Assembly (NCBI GenBank): GCA_039105265.1
Contig: JAPFFF010000022.1
Location: forward strand, 1-64,000
Direction: 5' to 3'
Source: Tritrichomonas musculus
Lineage: Eukaryota; Parabasalia; Tritrichomonadida; Tritrichomonadidae
Length of the DNA: 64,000 nucleotides
Both the position numbers and the translations under genes were made by a program. Of this stretch, positions 27,280 to 38,600 are shown one piece after another. The notes below the pieces were generated by a model. The model did no database searches. It was not told the origin of the DNA and saw only the letters and a program-made list of their open reading frames with translations. The number at the start of each line of letters is the position of its first letter. Positions within the stretch are counted from its first letter, which is position 1.

Positions 27280-30200
27280 TATCGACAGATGCCGCCTTCA
27301 GCCAGGCCAGGATGGTTGAGGGCGGCATCGTCAATTAATTATATCGACAGATGCCGCCTTCAGCCAGGCCAGGATGGTTGAGGGCGGCATCATCAATCAA
27401 TTATATCGACAGATGCCGCCTTCAGCCAGGCCAGGATGGTTGAGGGCGGCATCATCAATTAATTATATCGACAGATGCCGCCTTCAGCCAGGCCAGGATG
27501 GTTGAGGGCGGCATCATCAATCAATTATATCGACAGATGCCGCCTTCAGCCAGGCCAGGATGGTTGAGGGCGGCATCATCAATTAATTATATCGACAGAT
27601 GCCGCCTTCAGCCAGGCCAGGATGGTTGAGGGCGGCATCGTCAATTAATTATATCGACAGATGCCGCCTTCAGCCAGGCCAGGATGGTTGAGGGCGGTAT
27701 CATCAATCAATTATATCGACAGATGCCGCCTTCAGCCAGGCCAGGATGGTTGAGGGCGGCATCGTCAATCAATTATATCGACAGATGCCGCCTTCAGCCA
27801 GGCCAGGATGGTTGAGGGCGGTATCATCAATTAATTATATCGACAGATGCCGCCTTCAGCCAGGCCAGGATGGTTGAGGGCGGCATCGTCAATCAATTAT
27901 ATCGACAGATGCCGCCTTCAGCCAGGCCAGGATGGTTGAGGGCGGCATCGTCAATCAATTATATCGACAGATGCCGCCTTCAGCCAGGCCAGGATGGTTG
28001 AGGGCGGCATCATCAATCAATTATATCGACAGATGCCGCCTTCAGCCAGGCCAGGATGGTTGAGGGCGGCATCGTCAATCAATTATATCGACAGATGCCG
28101 CCTTCAGCCAGGCCAGGATGGTTGAGGGCGGTATCATCAATTAATTATATCGACAGATGCCGCCTTCAGCCAGGCCAGGATGGTTGAGGGCGGCATCGTC
28201 AATCAATTATATCGACAGATGCCGCCTTCAGCCAGGCCAGGATGGTTGAGGGCGGCATCGTCAATCAATTATATCGACAGATGCCGCCTTCAGCCAGGCC
28301 AGGATGGTTGAGGGCGGCATCGTCAATCAATTATATCGACAGATGCCGCCTTCAGCCAGGCCAGGATGGTTGAGGGCGGTATCATCAATTAATTATATCG
28401 ACAGATGCCGCCTTCAGCCAGGCCAGGATGGTTGAGGGCGGCATCGTCAATTAATTATATCGACAGATGCCGCCTTCAGCCAGGCCAGGATGGTTGAGGG
28501 CGGTATCATCAATTAATTATATCGACAGATGCCGCCTTCAGCCAGGCCAGGATGGTTGAGGGCGGCATCGTCAATCAATTATATCGACAGATGCCGCCTT
28601 CAGCCAGGCCAGGATGGTTGAGGGCGGTATCATCAATTAATTATATCGACAGATGCCGCCTTCAGCCAGGCCAGGATGGTTGAGGGCGGCATCATCAATC
28701 AATTATATCGACAGATGCCGCCTTCAGCCAGGCCAGGATGGTTGAGGGCGGTATCATCAATTAATTATATCGACAGATGCCGCCTTCAGCCAGGCCAGGA
28801 TGGTTGAGGGCGGTATCATCAATTAATTATATCGACAGATGCCGCCTTCAGCCAGGCCAGGATGGTTGAGGGCGGTATCATCAATTAATTATATCGACAG
28901 ATGCCGCCTTCAGCCAGGCCAGGATGGTTGAGGGCGGCATCGTCAATTAATTATATCGACAGATGCCGCCTTCAGCCAGGCCAGGATGGTTGAGGGCGGC
29001 ATCATCAATTAATTATATCGACAGATGCCGCCTTCAGCCAGGCCAGGATGGTTGAGGGCGGTATCATCAATTAATTATATCGACAGATGCCGCCTTCAGC
29101 CAGGCCAGGATGGTTGAGGGCGGCATCATCAATTAATTATATCGACAGATGCCGCCTTCAGCCAGGCCAGGATGGTTGAGGGCGGTATCATCAATCAATT
29201 ATATCGACAGATGCCGCCTTCAGCCAGGCCAGGATGGTTGAGGGCGGCATCGTCAATTAATTATATCGACAGATGCCGCCTTCAGCCAGGCCAGGATGGT
29301 TGAGGGCGGCATCATCAATTAATTATATCGACAGATGCCGCCTTCAGCCAGGCCAGGATGGTTGAGGGCGGTATCATCAATTAATTATATCGACAGATGC
29401 CGCCTTCAGCCAGGCCAGGATGGTTGAGGGCGGTATCATCAATTAATTATATCGACAGATGCCGCCTTCAGCCAGGCCAGGATGGTTGAGGGCGGCATCG
29501 TCAATTAATTATATCGACAGATGCCGCCTTCAGCCAGGCCAGGATGGTTGAGGGCGGCATCGTCAATCAATTATATCGACAGATGCCGCCTTCAGCCAGG
29601 CCAGGATGGTTGAGGGCGGCATCGTCAATCAATTATATCGACAGATGCCGCCTTCAACCAGGCCAGGATGGTTGAGGGCGGCATCGTCAATTAATTATAT
29701 CGACAGATGCCGCCTTCAGCCAGGCCAGGATGGTTGAGGGCGGCATCGTCAATTAATTATATCGACAGATGCCGCCTTCAGCCAGGCCAGGATGGTTGAG
29801 GGCGGTATCATCAATTAATTATATCGACAGATGCCGCCTTCAGCCAGGCCAGGATGGTTGAGGGCGGCATCGTCAATTAATTATATCGACAGATGCCGCC
29901 TTCAGCCAGGCCAGGATGGTTGAGGGCGGCATCGTCAATCAATTATATCGACAGATGCCGCCTTCAGCCAGGCCAGGATGGTTGAGGGCGGCATCGTCAA
30001 TCAATTATATCGACAGATGCCGCCTTCAGCCAGGCCAGGATGGTTGAGGGCGGCATCGTCAATTAATTATATCGACAGATGCCGCCTTCAGCCAGGCCAG
30101 GATGGTTGAGGGCGGCATCGTCAATCAATTATATCGACAGATGCCGCCTTCAGCCAGGCCAGGATGGTTGAGGGCGGTATCATCAATTAATTATATCGAC

Positions 30201-30355
30201 AGATGCCGCCTTCAGCCAGGCCAGGATGGTTGAGGGCGGCATCGTCAATCAATTATATCGACAGATGCCGCCTTCAGCCAGGCCAGGATGGTTGAGGGCG
30301 GTATCATCAATTAATTATATCGACAGATGCCGCCTTCAGCCAGGCCAGGATGGTT
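27280..30355. repeat. 62-bp satellite array 2 (about 49.6 units)
   Basis: Same unit, orientation and phase relationships as array 1. It starts within a unit at TATCGACAG, fused to the transposon, and ends at GGATGGTT before ATGCATCC. The last 23 or so units (28.92-30.355 kb) match the last units of array 1 (20.54-21.978 kb) variant for variant, including the rare TTCAACC unit (29,652 against 21,275). The first 18 units match the first 18 of array 3 in their common variants, apart from one GATGCTGCC change in array 3. It is therefore a product of block duplication, not independent growth. Confidence 0.97.
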
Positions 30356-30736
30356 ATGCATCCACCGAAAGAGAACTTTGAGATATTAATTAATCAAATA
30401 TATTTCTAATATTGAAGACAATATGGTTATAATTAAATTTTATATTTTTATTTTCTGTGATATTTATTCATTATTTATTTGTTTGTTTCACCGCTTTTTA
30501 TTATTATTGTTTTCATCATTTATTTGTTTTATTAAAATAGAATTTTTTTATAAACGGCGGAGCAAGTTTCTTGTATAATATTATAATAAATATATATTAT
30601 GTTTATATCTATTTATATCGCTATATTTATAATTTTTATTAAAACTTAGTTTTTTTTGAAATTCTAAAAATTCAAATAAATATAAAATAATTTTTATTTT
30701 GATTATCTTTTCTTTTTAAATTTAAATTGAAATATC
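30356..30736. repeat. Copy 2 of the segment between satellite and transposon
   Basis: This is the same 381-bp segment as at 21,979, exactly 8,377 bp downstream, again ending in the octamer GAAATATC. No gene is visible. Its presence shows that the original insertion flank was duplicated with the transposon, so this is not a fresh insertion. Confidence 0.8.
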
Positions 30737-31729
30737 GGGAATTATTTATGTGCACCCAAAATGCACCCCGGCCAAATAGGTATTCAAAAAATGCACCCCA
30801 AATCGGTTTTGCACCCAAATTTTATTATTGAACCTATTTTGCACCCAAATAAACTAAATAAAAAGTGGCTTTCTTATACAAAATTTTTCTATCTTCATTT
30901 CTAACTTTTTTGGCTCAAAATCCTTTATAAAGTATTTTATTTCTGGTAATTTGCTTTGTTTACCGTGGAATCGATTGTTCTGTCTCTTTTTCATCCTTTT
31001 TTTTGCAAATATTCAAATATTATATAATTTTCATAATAATTCAATTTATTGGTTTAAAATGATTGTTTATAATATACTTAATTATTCTGTCATATGAAAA
31101 TTTAGAAGCTAGCTGAGAGTAAAAAAATATTTGTGTTTTAAAATTGTTATAATCTACCTCAGAATATATTGAAAGAATAAAAAAAAATCCATATTTTGAA
31201 TACTCTGATTTGAATGCTCTCACAAAAATATAAAATTTGATATAAATATTAATTTTAAACGGATATTTAAGATTTTAAAACGATTTTCTTAAAGAACAAA
31301 GTGAGATTAATATCAAGCAAAGATGCAGAATGAGGCTTGATATTATAAATTTATTTTAGTATAATAATTTTTTTGTTTTTTCAATTTTTTTTTTATATAA
31401 TTTAAAACGATCAACTAAAAAATACTCAAAAAATAAAAAGATCAATTAAATTATTAATAAATCATTATGTAGATATAAATTGTTATAACCTTTTTTTTGT
31501 TTTTTCAATTTTTTTTTATATAATTTAAAACGATCAACTAAAAAATACTCAAAAAATAAAAAGATCAATTAAATTATTAATAAATCATTATGTAGATATA
31601 AATTGTTATAACCTTTTTTTTGTTTTTTCAATTTTTTTTTATATAATTTAAAACGATCAACTAAAAAATACTCAAAAAATAAAAAGATCAATTAAATTAT
31701 TAATAAATAATTATTTAGATGTCGAATAT
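30737..31729. repeat. Left terminal inverted repeat of transposon copy 2
   Basis: Starts GGGA after GAAATATC and carries the five GCACCC motifs (first at 30,752) and three tandem units of about 123 bp (31,375-31,723). It matches copy 1 and, inverted, the right terminal repeat at 56,246-57,361. A frame of about 60 codons within it starts at GTG and has no ATG, so I do not treat it as a gene. Confidence 0.85.
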
Positions 31730-32159
31730 AATAACTATTTATTTTTTTCCTTCAAAAATTCAGACAATCATCAAAAACAAAAAAAAAAAAGTGAAATTAA
31801 GGAAAATGATTTATTCACAAAGAAGTACAATCAGAATTATTATTAAAAATTTATTTCAGATTCATCAATTCTTTTTTTTTCTATAAAATATCAAACAATC
31901 TCGATAAAAAAGTGAACTTATTTAAAATGTTATACAAAATAAGAAATGTACTAAAAATAGTTATTAGAAATTGATATAAATCGTATAAAATCTTTCATCC
32001 TTAAAAAATTATTGAAATCTTCATTAAAAAAAAGTGAGCTTAATTAAAATGTAGATAATAACGAACTTTCAAAATTGTATAAATGTTAATAAAATAGTAA
32101 AGTTTTTTAAAAAAAAGAGAAAAAAAAAAAAAAAAAGATATTTTGAAAAATTGAGAATT

Positions 32160-34019
32160 CTAAATCTTATTCATATTGTTATTAAACCAACTACGAACCT
32201 GAGTTTTTGTTATGTTTGGTGAAATTTCTTGTATTTTGGTAAATGTTTCTGATAATATTCTTTTTCTTTCTGTCGATCGTCCTGGAGCATTTCTGTAATT
32301 GATTAAGTTTTCTTGTAGTATTTGTTGAGCTTCTGTAGGTATTGTTTTGATGTGAACCTTTGGTATTGAATAGGCTTCGTTAACTAGTCTTATTTCTTGC
32401 GCATTTTCCAGTTCGTTTATTTCTTCTATAATAGTTTTGTCATCTGTATCGTCTTCTTCTACTATATCTGTTATTTCATTTTTGTCATCATCAAATAAAA
32501 GTTCATTATTTAATCTTTGATCATATTTTTCTATACTTGTATCTGAATTTGTATTTTTTTTTTGTTTGTACCCAGCTCTTCGTAAGTCTGTTATAAAATT
32601 TTTAAAAATTTGTATAAATGTATCTTCGTCAATTCTTTTTATTTCTGTGTCATCTATTTCTTTCAATTCGTATCTGAGATGATCTTCTTCTTCGATTTGT
32701 TGTATTATTTCTTCGAAATTTGCTAATGTAGGATGATGTCCAATTCGATCTTTCAATTTTGCATTATGACTTTCGGCTACGTTATTTGTAATAATATCTT
32801 TATTAATTTTATTATAAACATTCCAATCATTGAACCTATATTTATTTTTAAAATTATACTCAAAATAAAGTGAAAATTGATCTGTGATTTCCCATTGAGA
32901 TAATACTTTGATAACTGTATTTAATAACCTTTCTGAAATAAATGGTAGTAAATAACTGATATTCTTTAACTTATCTAAAAATTCAAATTTCTGATATTTA
33001 TCGAAATACCTTCTCATTATTTGTGAAAAATGAAAATAACAGTACTGAAAAATATGAGTTTCATTCATTAAAATTTTTTTGACAGCATTTGATTCTCCAA
33101 GTTCGAAATCTGTAATAAAAGTAGCTCCATTTTGAAATCCTTTTTTAATTGAATTTATAAACATCAAAAAAGCAAGTTCATAAGTCTTTTTTTCTTTGTT
33201 TGGTAATAAAAAATGAGCCAATGGAATATTCATGTGTTCAGTTCGTCCTAAAAGCACCAAAACCTGTTCAAATCCATCTGGAGTAACATCGAAAGTTCCA
33301 TCGATAAAAATAAATGAGGATTTTTGAATTAATGACTGTTGAAATTTTGAACTATAACAAATAAATAAATTCTTTCCAACCGGAAAATTTGAACAACGGA
33401 ATTTAAAAAGTTCGAAATCCGTTTTACGATTTGTTTGTCTTATCTTTCCAAAATCAGTACCATTTATTTTGTTATCTCTATTTAATTTTGACCATTGATT
33501 ATAAACAATTCTTTGAGAAATTGGTATTTTACTCTCTTCTTCATTGTTTTCACTGTTTATTTTTTTTGTCAATTGTGTTATTATTTGGCTTTGGGTTGGT
33601 CGAGGCATTTGAGAGTAATAAATTTCATCTATTTTGCTTTTGAGTTCAGAATCTTTTATAAACTTATTTGTTGTTCCTATTTCTTTTATACAATTATGTT
33701 GAACATTCATTTGTATAATTTGTCCAAGCTTAACTTCTTCTTCATTCTCTGTTTTTTTTACAACTTCAAAGGAAACTAAAATATATGCAGGACACCTTTC
33801 TTCGATTTTTTTATGCCTATTATAACCATTCTCGCAAACATATTTGAAATGTTGTGTTTTTTTTAAATATTTAACATATTTGTAATTGTATTGATTGAAA
33901 TTGAGAATAAATGGTGCACCATTTGGCCTAAATGAAGTATTTTGTTGAAGCTTTTCTATGATATTCATTTTGTTAAAAATTAAACGTTTTTGTGTCAATT
34001 TTTTGAATTGGATATTCAT
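32160..34019 (-). CDS. MULE transposase with FLYWCH-like N-terminus and homeodomain-like C-terminus (copy 2)
   Basis: 619 residues, ATG to TAG, identical in protein to copies 1 and 3. The catalytic triad D240/D304/E416, the zinc-binding C62/C76/H108/C110 pattern and the tail W611-F612-x-N614 are all present. Neighbours are the left terminal repeat on its 3' side and the minisatellite (34,117-35,067) on its 5' side. The element lacks its right end, so this gene could only work in trans. Full identity with its sisters means either very recent duplication or continuing sequence exchange, and no conclusion about selection can be drawn from it. Confidence 0.9.
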   Translation of the reverse strand: MNIQFKKLTQKRLIFNKMNIIEKLQQNTSFRPNGAPFILNFNQYNYKYVKYLKKTQHFKYVCENGYNRHKKIEERCPAYILVSFEVVKKTENEEEVKLGQIIQMNVQHNCIKEIGTTNKFIKDSELKSKIDEIYYSQMPRPTQSQIITQLTKKINSENNEEESKIPISQRIVYNQWSKLNRDNKINGTDFGKIRQTNRKTDFELFKFRCSNFPVGKNLFICYSSKFQQSLIQKSSFIFIDGTFDVTPDGFEQVLVLLGRTEHMNIPLAHFLLPNKEKKTYELAFLMFINSIKKGFQNGATFITDFELGESNAVKKILMNETHIFQYCYFHFSQIMRRYFDKYQKFEFLDKLKNISYLLPFISERLLNTVIKVLSQWEITDQFSLYFEYNFKNKYRFNDWNVYNKINKDIITNNVAESHNAKLKDRIGHHPTLANFEEIIQQIEEEDHLRYELKEIDDTEIKRIDEDTFIQIFKNFITDLRRAGYKQKKNTNSDTSIEKYDQRLNNELLFDDDKNEITDIVEEDDTDDKTIIEEINELENAQEIRLVNEAYSIPKVHIKTIPTEAQQILQENLINYRNAPGRSTERKRILSETFTKIQEISPNITKTQVRSWFNNNMNKI

Positions 34020-34116
34020 TCAATAAATAATTTGTAAATTATTTAAATATAAAATTGTTTTAGCTCAAAATCTATCGTTAAATTTACAACATATAATGGA
34101 ATAAACAATAATTTAA

Positions 34117-35067
34117 CATCATAATGCAGTATATTAACATAATAATGATGTATATTAGCATTATTATAGAATGTATTAACATTATGATGCAGTATATTAA
34201 CATTATGATGCAGTATATTAACATAATAATGATGTATATTAACATAATAATGATGGATATTAACATAATAATGATGTATATTAACATTATAATTCAATAT
34301 TCTAGCATCATGATACTGTACATTGACATCATAATGCTGTATATTAACATTATAATGCAGTATATTAACATTATGATGAAGTATATTAACTTAATAATGA
34401 TGTATATTAACATTATAATGCAGTATATTAACATTATAATTTAATATATTAACATCATAATTCAATATTCTAGCATCATGATACTGTACATTGGCATCAT
34501 AATGCTGTATATTAACATTATAATGCAGTATATTAACATTGTAATGAAGTATATTAACATAATAATGATGTACATTAGCATTATAATTTAATATATTAGC
34601 ATCATAATTCAATAATCTAGCATCATGATACTGTACATTGACATCACAATACAGTATATTAACATCATAATGATGTATATTAACATAATAATGATGTACA
34701 TTAGCATTATAATTTAATATATTAACATCATAATAATGTATATTAACATAATAATGATGTATATTAGCATTATTATGCAATGTATTATCATTATGATGCA
34801 GTATATTAACATTATTATGCAATGTATTAACATTATAATGCAATATATTAACAATATAATACAATAATCTAACATCATAATACAATGTATTAACTCTATA
34901 ATTTAATATATTAACATCATAATTCAATAATCTAGCATCATGATACTGTACATTGACATCATAATGCAGTATATTAACATAATAATGATGTATATTAACA
35001 TTATGATGCAGTATATTTTCATTATGATGCAGTATATTAACATTGTAATGAAGTATATTAACATTTG
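34117..35067. repeat. 21-bp AT-rich minisatellite (copy 2)
   Basis: Same array as at 25,740-26,690, shifted by 8,377 bp, with the same variant order. The open frames across it are a by-product of the 21-bp period. It lies directly upstream of transposase copy 2, so any promoter must lie within or beyond it, or in the roughly 100 bp next to the ATG. Confidence 0.92.
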
Positions 35068-35656
35068 AGTAAGTTTTTTGGGCAAGGCTTGCTAGTTACC
35101 TAACCAGAAAGGTCCACACTTTTTGAATAAAAAATGCAAATTCAACTTTATAAAAAAACAAAAGTGCACAAAAAATTCAGAAATGGTATATTAGCTTTTT
35201 CAATTATTAACCGTTTTTATCTTCGAATAGAACGTTTAATTTGCATTCTCAATGTCTTTAGCGGCATCTTACTATATTTATATTCAAGTTAACTTTTATT
35301 CTTTCTAATTCCTGATAGTTTTTATTAGATTTATTTTAGAAGACTACTAATCCCAGATTGTTATTCTCAAGTCGTTATCCATGAATTACTTATCATCATG
35401 AAAGTTAGTGAATATTCACTTAATTTAGCATAAAGAAATATTAACAGATTTTCATATATCAAATAGTGCTATATCTAGTTATGAGGGCACTGAGATCTTT
35501 CTAGTGCATCTATCAAAATAATCACTACCACTAATCATATTATCTTAAGAGTTGGTGGAATCGGCAGTATGAAATTAAGCATTAATGATTTTGCCTGTAT
35601 ATAGCATTTATGAAATCAAAAAAATATAAACCAAATTGCAGAAAACTCACATATAA
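35068..35656. other. Transposon interior 3' of the minisatellite, copy 2, no gene seen
   Basis: Same 589-bp segment as in copy 1. No gene or RNA was recognised. It ends in CACATATAA and is followed immediately by satellite, as in copy 1. Confidence 0.7.
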
Positions 35657-38600
35657 TATCGACAGATGCCGCCTTCAGCCAGGCCAGGATGGTTGAGGGC
35701 GGCATCGTCAATTAATTATATCGACAGATGCCGCCTTCAGCCAGGCCAGGATGGTTGAGGGCGGCATCATCAATCAATTATATCGACAGATGCCGCCTTC
35801 AGCCAGGCCAGGATGGTTGAGGGCGGCATCATCAATTAATTATATCGACAGATGCCGCCTTCAGCCAGGCCAGGATGGTTGAGGGCGGCATCATCAATCA
35901 ATTATATCGACAGATGCCGCCTTCAGCCAGGCCAGGATGGTTGAGGGCGGCATCATCAATTAATTATATCGACAGATGCCGCCTTCAGCCAGGCCAGGAT
36001 GGTTGAGGGCGGCATCGTCAATTAATTATATCGACAGATGCCGCCTTCAGCCAGGCCAGGATGGTTGAGGGCGGTATCATCAATCAATTATATCGACAGA
36101 TGCCGCCTTCAGCCAGGCCAGGATGGTTGAGGGCGGCATCGTCAATCAATTATATCGACAGATGCCGCCTTCAGCCAGGCCAGGATGGTTGAGGGCGGTA
36201 TCATCAATTAATTATATCGACAGATGCCGCCTTCAGCCAGGCCAGGATGGTTGAGGGCGGCATCGTCAATCAATTATATCGACAGATGCCGCCTTCAGCC
36301 AGGCCAGGATGGTTGAGGGCGGCATCGTCAATCAATTATATCGACAGATGCCGCCTTCAGCCAGGCCAGGATGGTTGAGGGCGGCATCATCAATCAATTA
36401 TATCGACAGATGCCGCCTTCAGCCAGGCCAGGATGGTTGAGGGCGGCATCGTCAATCAATTATATCGACAGATGCTGCCTTCAGCCAGGCCAGGATGGTT
36501 GAGGGCGGTATCATCAATTAATTATATCGACAGATGCCGCCTTCAGCCAGGCCAGGATGGTTGAGGGCGGCATCGTCAATCAATTATATCGACAGATGCC
36601 GCCTTCAGCCAGGCCAGGATGGTTGAGGGCGGCATCGTCAATCAATTATATCGACAGATGCCGCCTTCAGCCAGGCCAGGATGGTTGAGGGCGGCATCGT
36701 CAATCAATTATATCGACAGATGCCGCCTTCAGCCAGGCCAGGATGGTTGAGGGCGGTATCATCAATTAATTATATCGACAGATGCCGCCTTCAGCCAGGC
36801 CAGGATGGTTGAGGGCGGCATCGTCAATCAATTATATCGACAGATGCCGCCTTCAGCCAGGCCAGGATGGTTGATGGCGGCATCATCAATCAATTATATC
36901 GACAGATGCCGCCTTCAGCCAGGCCAGGATGGTTGAGGGCGGCATCGTCAATCAATTATATCGACAGATGCCGCCTTCAGCCAGGCCAGGATGGTTGAGG
37001 GCGGCATCGTCAATCAATTATATCGACAGATGCCGCCTTCAGCCAGGCCAGGATGGTTGAGGGCGGTATCATCAATCAATTATATCGACAGATGCCGCCT
37101 TCAGCCAGGCCAGGATGGTTGAGGGCGGTATCATCAATTAATTATATCGACAGATGCCGCCTTCAGCCAGGCCAGGATGGTTGAGGGCGGCATCATCAAT
37201 CAATTATATCGACAGATGCCGCCTTCAGCCAGGCCAGGATGGTTGAGGGCGGCATCGTCAATCAATTATATCGACAGATGCCGCCTTCAGCCAGGCCAGG
37301 ATGGTTGAGGGCGGCATCGTCAATCAATTATATCGACAGATGCCGCCTTCAGCCAGGCCAGGATGGTTGAGGGCGGTATCATCAATTAATTATATCGACA
37401 GATGCCGCCTTCAGCCAGGCCAGGATGGTTGAGGGCGGCATCGTCAATCAATTATATCGACAGATGCCGCCTTCAGCCAGGCCAGGATGGTTGAGGGCGG
37501 CATCGTCAATCAATTATATCGACAGATGCCGCCTTCAGCCAGGCCAGGATGGTTGAGGGCGGCATCATCAATCAATTATATCGACAGATGCTGCCTTCAG
37601 CCAGGCCAGGATGGTTGAGGGCGGCATCGTCAATCAATTATATCGACAGATGCCGCCTTCAGCCAGGCCAGGATGGTTGAGGGCGGTATCATCAATTAAT
37701 TATATCGACAGATGCCGCCTTCAGCCAGGCCAGGATGGTTGAGGGCGGCATCGTCAATCAATTATATCGACAGATGCCGCCTTCAGCCAGGCCAGGATGG
37801 TTGAGGGCGGCATCGTCAATCAATTATATCGACAGATGCCGCCTTCAGCCAGGCCAGGATGGTTGAGGGCGGCATCGTCAATCAATTATATCGACAGATG
37901 CCGCCTTCAGCCAGGCCAGGATGGTTGAGGGCGGCATCGTCAATCAATTATATCGACAGATGCCGCCTTCAGCCAGGCCAGGATGGTTGAGGGCGGTATC
38001 ATCAATTAATTATATCGACAGATGCCGCCTTCAGCCAGGCCAGGATGGTTGAGGGCGGCATCGTCAATCAATTATATCGACAGATGCCGCCTTCAGCCAG
38101 GCCAGGATGGTTGAGGGCGGCATCGTCAATCAATTATATCGACAGATGCCGCCTTCAGCCAGGCCAGGATGGTTGAGGGCGGCATCATCAATCAATTATA
38201 TCGACAGATGCCGCCTTCAGCCAGGCCAGGATGGTTGAGGGCGGCATCGTCAATCAATTATATCGACAGATGCTGCCTTCAGCCAGGCCAGGATGGTTGA
38301 GGGCGGTATCATCAATTAATTATATCGACAGATGCCGCCTTCAGCCAGGCCAGGATGGTTGAGGGCGGCATCGTCAATCAATTATATCGACAGATGCCGC
38401 CTTCAGCCAGGCCAGGATGGTTGAGGGCGGCATCGTCAATCAATTATATCGACAGATGCCGCCTTCAGCCAGGCCAGGATGGTTGAGGGCGGCATCGTCA
38501 ATCAATTATATCGACAGATGCCGCCTTCAGCCAGGCCAGGATGGTTGAGGGCGGTATCATCAATCAATTATATCGACAGATGCCGCCTTCAGCCAGGCCA

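Larger units (their letters stand above)
30737..35656 (-). mobile_element. MULE-type DNA transposon, copy 2, truncated on the right
   Basis: All parts of copy 1 recur here at +8,377 bp with the same internal spacing: left terminal repeat, transposase, minisatellite and the break into satellite after CACATATAA. Three facts rule out an independent insertion: the same truncation point, the same flank, and satellite with matching variants on the left. It is the second copy of a higher-order unit made of transposon fragment plus satellite. Confidence 0.85.
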
